From an uncultured Collinsella sp. (lineage in GTDB: Bacteria; Actinomycetota; Coriobacteriia; Coriobacteriales; Coriobacteriaceae), in NCBI GenBank assembly GCA_902490405.1, contig CABUDS010000060.1:1-6179 (forward strand): a DNA stretch of 6,179 nucleotides. Direction: 5' to 3'. A model generated the notes under the pieces. It saw only the letters and a program-made list of their open reading frames with translations. It was not told the origin of the DNA and made no database searches. Each line of letters begins with the position of its first letter. Positions within the stretch are counted from its first letter, which is position 1. Positions 3,937 to 6,179 of the stretch are shown one piece after another. A program made the position numbers and the translations under genes.

Positions 3937-5132
3937 GGCTCCTGCTGGGTAATGCAGTGGATGTTGCCGCCACCGAAGACGACCTGCTCGGACTGGACGC
4001 CGACGCACTTGTAGACGCCCTCGCCCCAGACCTCGTCGTAGATCTTCTGGAGCGTGTCGACGGCCAGCTGGTCGTTCTCGTCGCCGTACTGCGGGACGAT
4101 AACGCCGTGGTTGGTGACCAGGTAGTTCATGTAAGAGGCGATCAGCGGCTCGTCGGGGACGCGCGGCTCGGCGTTCTCGTCGGCGTCGATGGTGTCGCAG
4201 GAAGCCTGGTCCATGAACAGCGGGTTCACGGGCATGCAGAGCTTGTAGACCTTCATCTTGCGGCCCTTAGCGTCAACGGCGTTGGAGAGGGTCTCGTAGG
4301 CAGCGTGGCACTGCTCGTAGAACGGATACTCGGGATCGTCGGTCCAGATGCAGGCCATGACGCCCGGAGCGATGAACGTGGCGACGTCATCGATGTGGCC
4401 GTTGGTCTCCTCGGGGTCGATGCCCTCCTTGACCCAGATGACCTTCTCGACACCCAGGTAATCCTTGAGGTGCTCGTCCATATAGGCGCGAAGCTCCTCG
4501 CTCCAGGGCTCAAACTTCTTGTGGAACTTGGGCCAGATGGACTCGGGATCCTCTTCCTCCTCCAGAACCGCAGAGCAGGTGCGGCCCGGGGAAAGCAGGC
4601 ACTGGTCGGTCACGACAAGGGTGCCCTCGCCGTCGACGGTGATGGAGCCGCCCTCGAGGATCATGTCATCGGGACGATAGCGACGGCAGCCGGAGAGCTC
4701 AGCCATCTTAAGGGCGATCTGCTCGTCCTTGTCCCACGGGAAATAGAGGCCATCCACAAGGCCACCGTAAGCGTTGAAGTGCCAGTGGTTGGCGCGCTTC
4801 TCGCCCTTGCCGTTGATGACGTAGGTGGCGGCGGTGTCGCGGAACCAGGCGTCGTCGGTGGTCATCTCGATGACGGTGACGTTCTCGTCCTCCTCGAAGA
4901 CGGCCTTGCAGTTGGCATAGTCGACCCGGTTGGCGCACATATAGACCGGGGTGAACTCGGAGATGGCGCGGGCGATGGCGGCATACTGCTTCTGAGCCGG
5001 CTTGGCGCCGTGGGCCCAGGTGTCGGTGCGGTGGGGCCAACCCATCCACACGCGATCCTGCGGGGCGAACTCAGCGGGCATAAAGAAGCCGTCGGCCTTG
5101 GGGGTGGACTCGGACTCGGTGATCGTACGCAT
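3927..5132 (-). CDS. aguA: Agmatine deiminase (agmatine iminohydrolase), 401 aa
   Basis: Hydrolyses agmatine to N-carbamoylputrescine and ammonia in the cytoplasm. The match to the enterococcal enzyme is close as I recall it: TPKADGF..PAEF near the N-terminus, WHFNAYGGLVDGLYFPWDKD (117-136), EGGSITVDGEGT, GIDPEETNGHIDDVA, VPQYGDENDQLA and the C-terminal GGGNIHCITQQEP. By family knowledge the nucleophile is Cys393, with His246, Glu242, Asp248 and Asp99 completing the active site; all are present. Two departures: the usual Arg-Asp-x-Gly-Pro reads RDTAAT (98-103), and about 25 extra acidic/aromatic residues sit at 186-210, making it longer than the usual 365-380 aa. The start at 5132 is fixed by GGAGGAA seven bases upstream and by family N-terminus; upstream in-frame codons to 5297 have no family match. 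An antiporter gene lies upstream (aguD-aguA order) and a second one downstream. Confidence 0.95.
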   Translation of the reverse strand: MRTITESESTPKADGFFMPAEFAPQDRVWMGWPHRTDTWAHGAKPAQKQYAAIARAISEFTPVYMCANRVDYANCKAVFEEDENVTVIEMTTDDAWFRDTAATYVINGKGEKRANHWHFNAYGGLVDGLYFPWDKDEQIALKMAELSGCRRYRPDDMILEGGSITVDGEGTLVVTDQCLLSPGRTCSAVLEEEEDPESIWPKFHKKFEPWSEELRAYMDEHLKDYLGVEKVIWVKEGIDPEETNGHIDDVATFIAPGVMACIWTDDPEYPFYEQCHAAYETLSNAVDAKGRKMKVYKLCMPVNPLFMDQASCDTIDADENAEPRVPDEPLIASYMNYLVTNHGVIVPQYGDENDQLAVDTLQKIYDEVWGEGVYKCVGVQSEQVVFGGGNIHCITQQEPSA

Positions 5133-5137
5133 AAGAT

Positions 5138-5144
5138 TTCCTCC
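5138..5144 (-). promoter_or_regulatory. Ribosome binding site deciding the agmatine deiminase start
   Basis: Read on the - strand, GGAGGAA lies just before ATCTT and the ATG at 5132. It is near-perfect, with GGAGG seven bases from the start codon. It rules out the longer frame that would begin at 5297. Confidence 0.85.
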
Positions 5145-5161
5145 AAATCGAACGATCGCTT

Positions 5162-5184
5162 GCCGCGGGCGGGTTGCCCGCAGC
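5162..5184 (-). promoter_or_regulatory. GC-rich hairpin just upstream of the aguA ribosome site
   Basis: On the - strand GCTGCGGGC pairs with GCCCGCGGC (one G-U) around AACCC. It ends about 17 nt before the GGAGGAA ribosome site and is preceded by GGTTTTAG. There is no following T-run, so it is not a terminator. It may be the last element of the structured leader, affecting ribosome access or mRNA stability. Confidence 0.45.
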
Positions 5185-5224
5185 CTAAAACCAAGAGATG
5201 GTAGGCGCCCGTTCCTCGGCAAAG

Positions 5225-5449
5225 GTCGGGGCGCCCGACGCCGGTTTTCACGGAATCGCACCGGCAAGCGACGACGTAACCAAGTGCGCGGAGACAAAAC
5301 GCACGAAGGATACGGAAGAGAGATTGGGGTGGGCGGTGGTTACCGGAGCTATCGCTCACACCCACCCCGGGGAATGGTTAGCAAACCTGTCGCTTGGGCA
5401 CGTCTCCGAAGAGGCTAGAGTGCCCGGAGTCGGGAGCGACAAGCCCGAC
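5225..5449 (-). ncRNA. Structured leader/intergenic RNA upstream of aguA
   Basis: The 367 nt between the upstream permease and aguA hold no convincing gene but many local stems. In - strand order they are: a GTCGGG/CCCGAC hairpin with a pairing loop (5449-5386, entered separately), GGTT-TGCT-AACC (5387-5376), GGGGTGGG/CCCACCCC (5368-5361 with 5333-5326) enclosing GAGC-GATA-GCTC, GCCGGT/ACCGGC (5265-5260 with 5245-5240), and GTCGGG-CGC-CCCGAC (5239-5225). No motif of a known riboswitch class could be matched by eye. A cis-regulatory leader of aguA is the simplest reading; an independent small RNA or a processed operon spacer is possible. I could not place a promoter. Confidence 0.4.
5386..5449 (-). 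other. Probable RNA pseudoknot
   Basis: On the - strand GTCGGG (5449-5444) pairs with CCCGAC (5434-5429). The entire 9-nt loop between them, CTTGTCGCT (5443-5435), is complementary to AGCGACAGG (5394-5386) with one U-G pair. The intervening segment forms its own hairpin: GGGCAC (5425-5420) with GTGCCC (5401-5396), enclosing CTC-TTCG-GAG. This is the layout of an H-type pseudoknot with an inserted hairpin, or of two mutually exclusive folds. Confidence 0.5.
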
Positions 5450-5479
5450 GAAGCGCACGTTGGTACGCGAGGAGGGTTG

Positions 5480-5500
5480 GAGCCCCAGAACCGGGTGCTC
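5480..5500 (-). other. Short hairpin immediately after the upstream permease stop
   Basis: On the - strand GAGC-A-CCC pairs with GGG-GCTC around a 6-nt loop, with the A bulged, starting at the last base of the permease stop codon. No T-run follows, so readthrough into the aguA leader is plausible. Confidence 0.3.
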
Positions 5501-6179
5501 TAGTTCTCCTCGGCCTCGGCGGCCTCCTCAGCGAGACGCTGAGCTGCCAGCTCGGGAGTGAGGCCCTTGTACTCGGTCTCGCGGCCCTTGGCGCTGACGA
5601 CGCGGACAACCTCGCCGATGAGCAGAAGCACGATGAAGATAACGATCATCGGGAGCTTGTCGCCAATTTCAGCGGCAGAGAGCGGCACCAGCGTTGCAAC
5701 GATGGCCAGGATCAGCTCGATGCAAGGGATGGCCAGCATGACCTTCATCATGGCGCCCTTAAACGGGAACGTGAAGATACGCTCGCGGTTGGGGTCGTTC
5801 TTGCGAAGGTTGAGGAACGCCGGGAACATCGGGATGTAGGTCAGCAGCAGGAAGACGACGGAGGTGCCGAAGAGCATCCAGAAGACACCGTTGGAGATGG
5901 CGTCGATGGGTACGAGCTGCAGGCACAGCACCAGGGAGGCAACGATGGCGTTGACCAGGTTGGCGCCGTTGGGCATGTCGTCATCCGAGATCATCGAGGC
6001 GAAGACCTTGGGCATGTTGCCGTGCTCGGCAGCGTAGCGCGCGACGGAGTTGACGCCGAAGGACCAGGCGGCCATGTTGGCGAACAGGGTGATCAGGAAG
6101 GCGATGCAGATGACCTTGAAGATCATGGAGTCGCCCACCATGGTCTGGACTGCGACAATCATGCCATAGTCGGGGTCGA
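5500..6179 (-). CDS. APC-superfamily antiporter, likely agmatine/putrescine (AguD-like), C-terminal part
   Basis: The gene runs off the right edge; the frame is open to the last base, and 225 codons are visible. These cover about the last five membrane segments of a twelve-segment APC transporter. It is clearly homologous to the permease at 1946-3355: FLITLFANMAAWSFGVNSVARYAAEHGNMPK, MPNGANLVNAIVASLVL, VVFLLLTYIPMFPAF.LRK and IELILAIVATLVPL align along their whole length. The tail is long, charged and alanine/glutamate-rich (ELAAQRLAEEAAEAEEN), unlike the other copy. Its place directly upstream of aguA on the same strand matches the aguD-aguA order of enterococcal and streptococcal agmatine deiminase clusters. 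Agmatine import in exchange for putrescine is therefore the likely role, by context rather than by residue evidence. A Met at 6162 is internal, not the start. Confidence 0.85.
   Translation of the reverse strand, partial: DPDYGMIVAVQTMVGDSMIFKVICIAFLITLFANMAAWSFGVNSVARYAAEHGNMPKVFASMISDDDMPNGANLVNAIVASLVLCLQLVPIDAISNGVFWMLFGTSVVFLLLTYIPMFPAFLNLRKNDPNRERIFTFPFKGAMMKVMLAIPCIELILAIVATLVPLSAAEIGDKLPMIVIFIVLLLIGEVVRVVSAKGRETEYKGLTPELAAQRLAEEAAEAEEN

Noticed and set aside
3918..5204. Long open frame on the + strand (over 400 codons) antisense to aguA
   Set aside because: It mirrors the high-GC third positions of aguA, is valine/leucine/glycine/aspartate-rich without any family match, and has no proper ribosome site. 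It is a shadow of the real gene.
5133..5297. In-frame N-terminal extension of aguA up to 5297
   Set aside because: The added 55 residues are arginine-rich and unlike the family N-terminus, while a near-perfect GGAGG site precedes the ATG at 5132.
5198..5503. 101-codon + strand frame in the aguA leader
   Set aside because: Mixed and rare-type codons (AGA, TTA, GTA, CGA), only a weak AAGAG before ATG, and the interval is better explained by RNA stems on the other strand. Not fully excluded.

Overview
The window is GC-rich bacterial DNA. Its coding style (C/G-ending codons), AGGAGG-type ribosome sites and gene content point to a gut actinobacterium of the Coriobacteriia, most likely Collinsella or a close relative. 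That assignment is inference from style and remembered resemblance; no 16S or other marker gene is present.

Layout from left to right. Bases 1-308 are non-coding and hold a cluster of related 20-bp repeats. A GNAT-type acetyltransferase lies at 309-959 (+). Bases 960-1718 carry no convincing gene but are packed with palindromes, inverted repeats, a three-unit tandem repeat and copies of two short repeat families. A 63-codon small gene with a very good ribosome site follows at 1719-1910 (+). It converges on a 12-TM APC-superfamily permease (1946-3355, -), and a palindrome overlaps the permease stop codon between them. Upstream of the permease, on its strand, are a possible 60-codon cysteine-containing small gene overlapping the permease start (3345-3527), an attenuator-like hairpin inside that small gene, a 17-bp inverted repeat, two stacked intrinsic terminators, and a 107-nt nested palindrome that reaches into the stop codon of the next gene. 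That gene is agmatine deiminase, aguA (3927-5132, -). Upstream of aguA is a 367-nt, highly structured interval containing a probable pseudoknot. Beyond it is the C-terminal part of a second APC permease (5500 to the right edge, -), clearly paralogous to the first.

How the genes work together. Agmatine deiminase converts agmatine to N-carbamoylputrescine and ammonia. In the enterococcal and streptococcal agmatine deiminase pathway, an APC-type agmatine/putrescine antiporter (AguD) is encoded just upstream of aguA, and putrescine carbamoyltransferase (aguB) and carbamate kinase (aguC) complete an ATP-yielding, alkalinising route. Here the permease-aguA order matches that pathway. The gene following aguA is a second, full-length antiporter-like permease rather than carbamate kinase, and aguB/aguC are not in the window. 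So this looks like an agmatine-use locus with two paralogous transporters flanking the enzyme, separated by long leaders that look regulated at the RNA level. The acetyltransferase and the 63-aa protein have no visible tie to agmatine.

The points most worth following up are the structured aguA leader, the small overlapping gene with an internal attenuator before the second permease, the nested palindrome at the aguA stop, the altered Arg-Asp-x-Gly-Pro motif in AguA, and the repeat-dense interval 960-1700.
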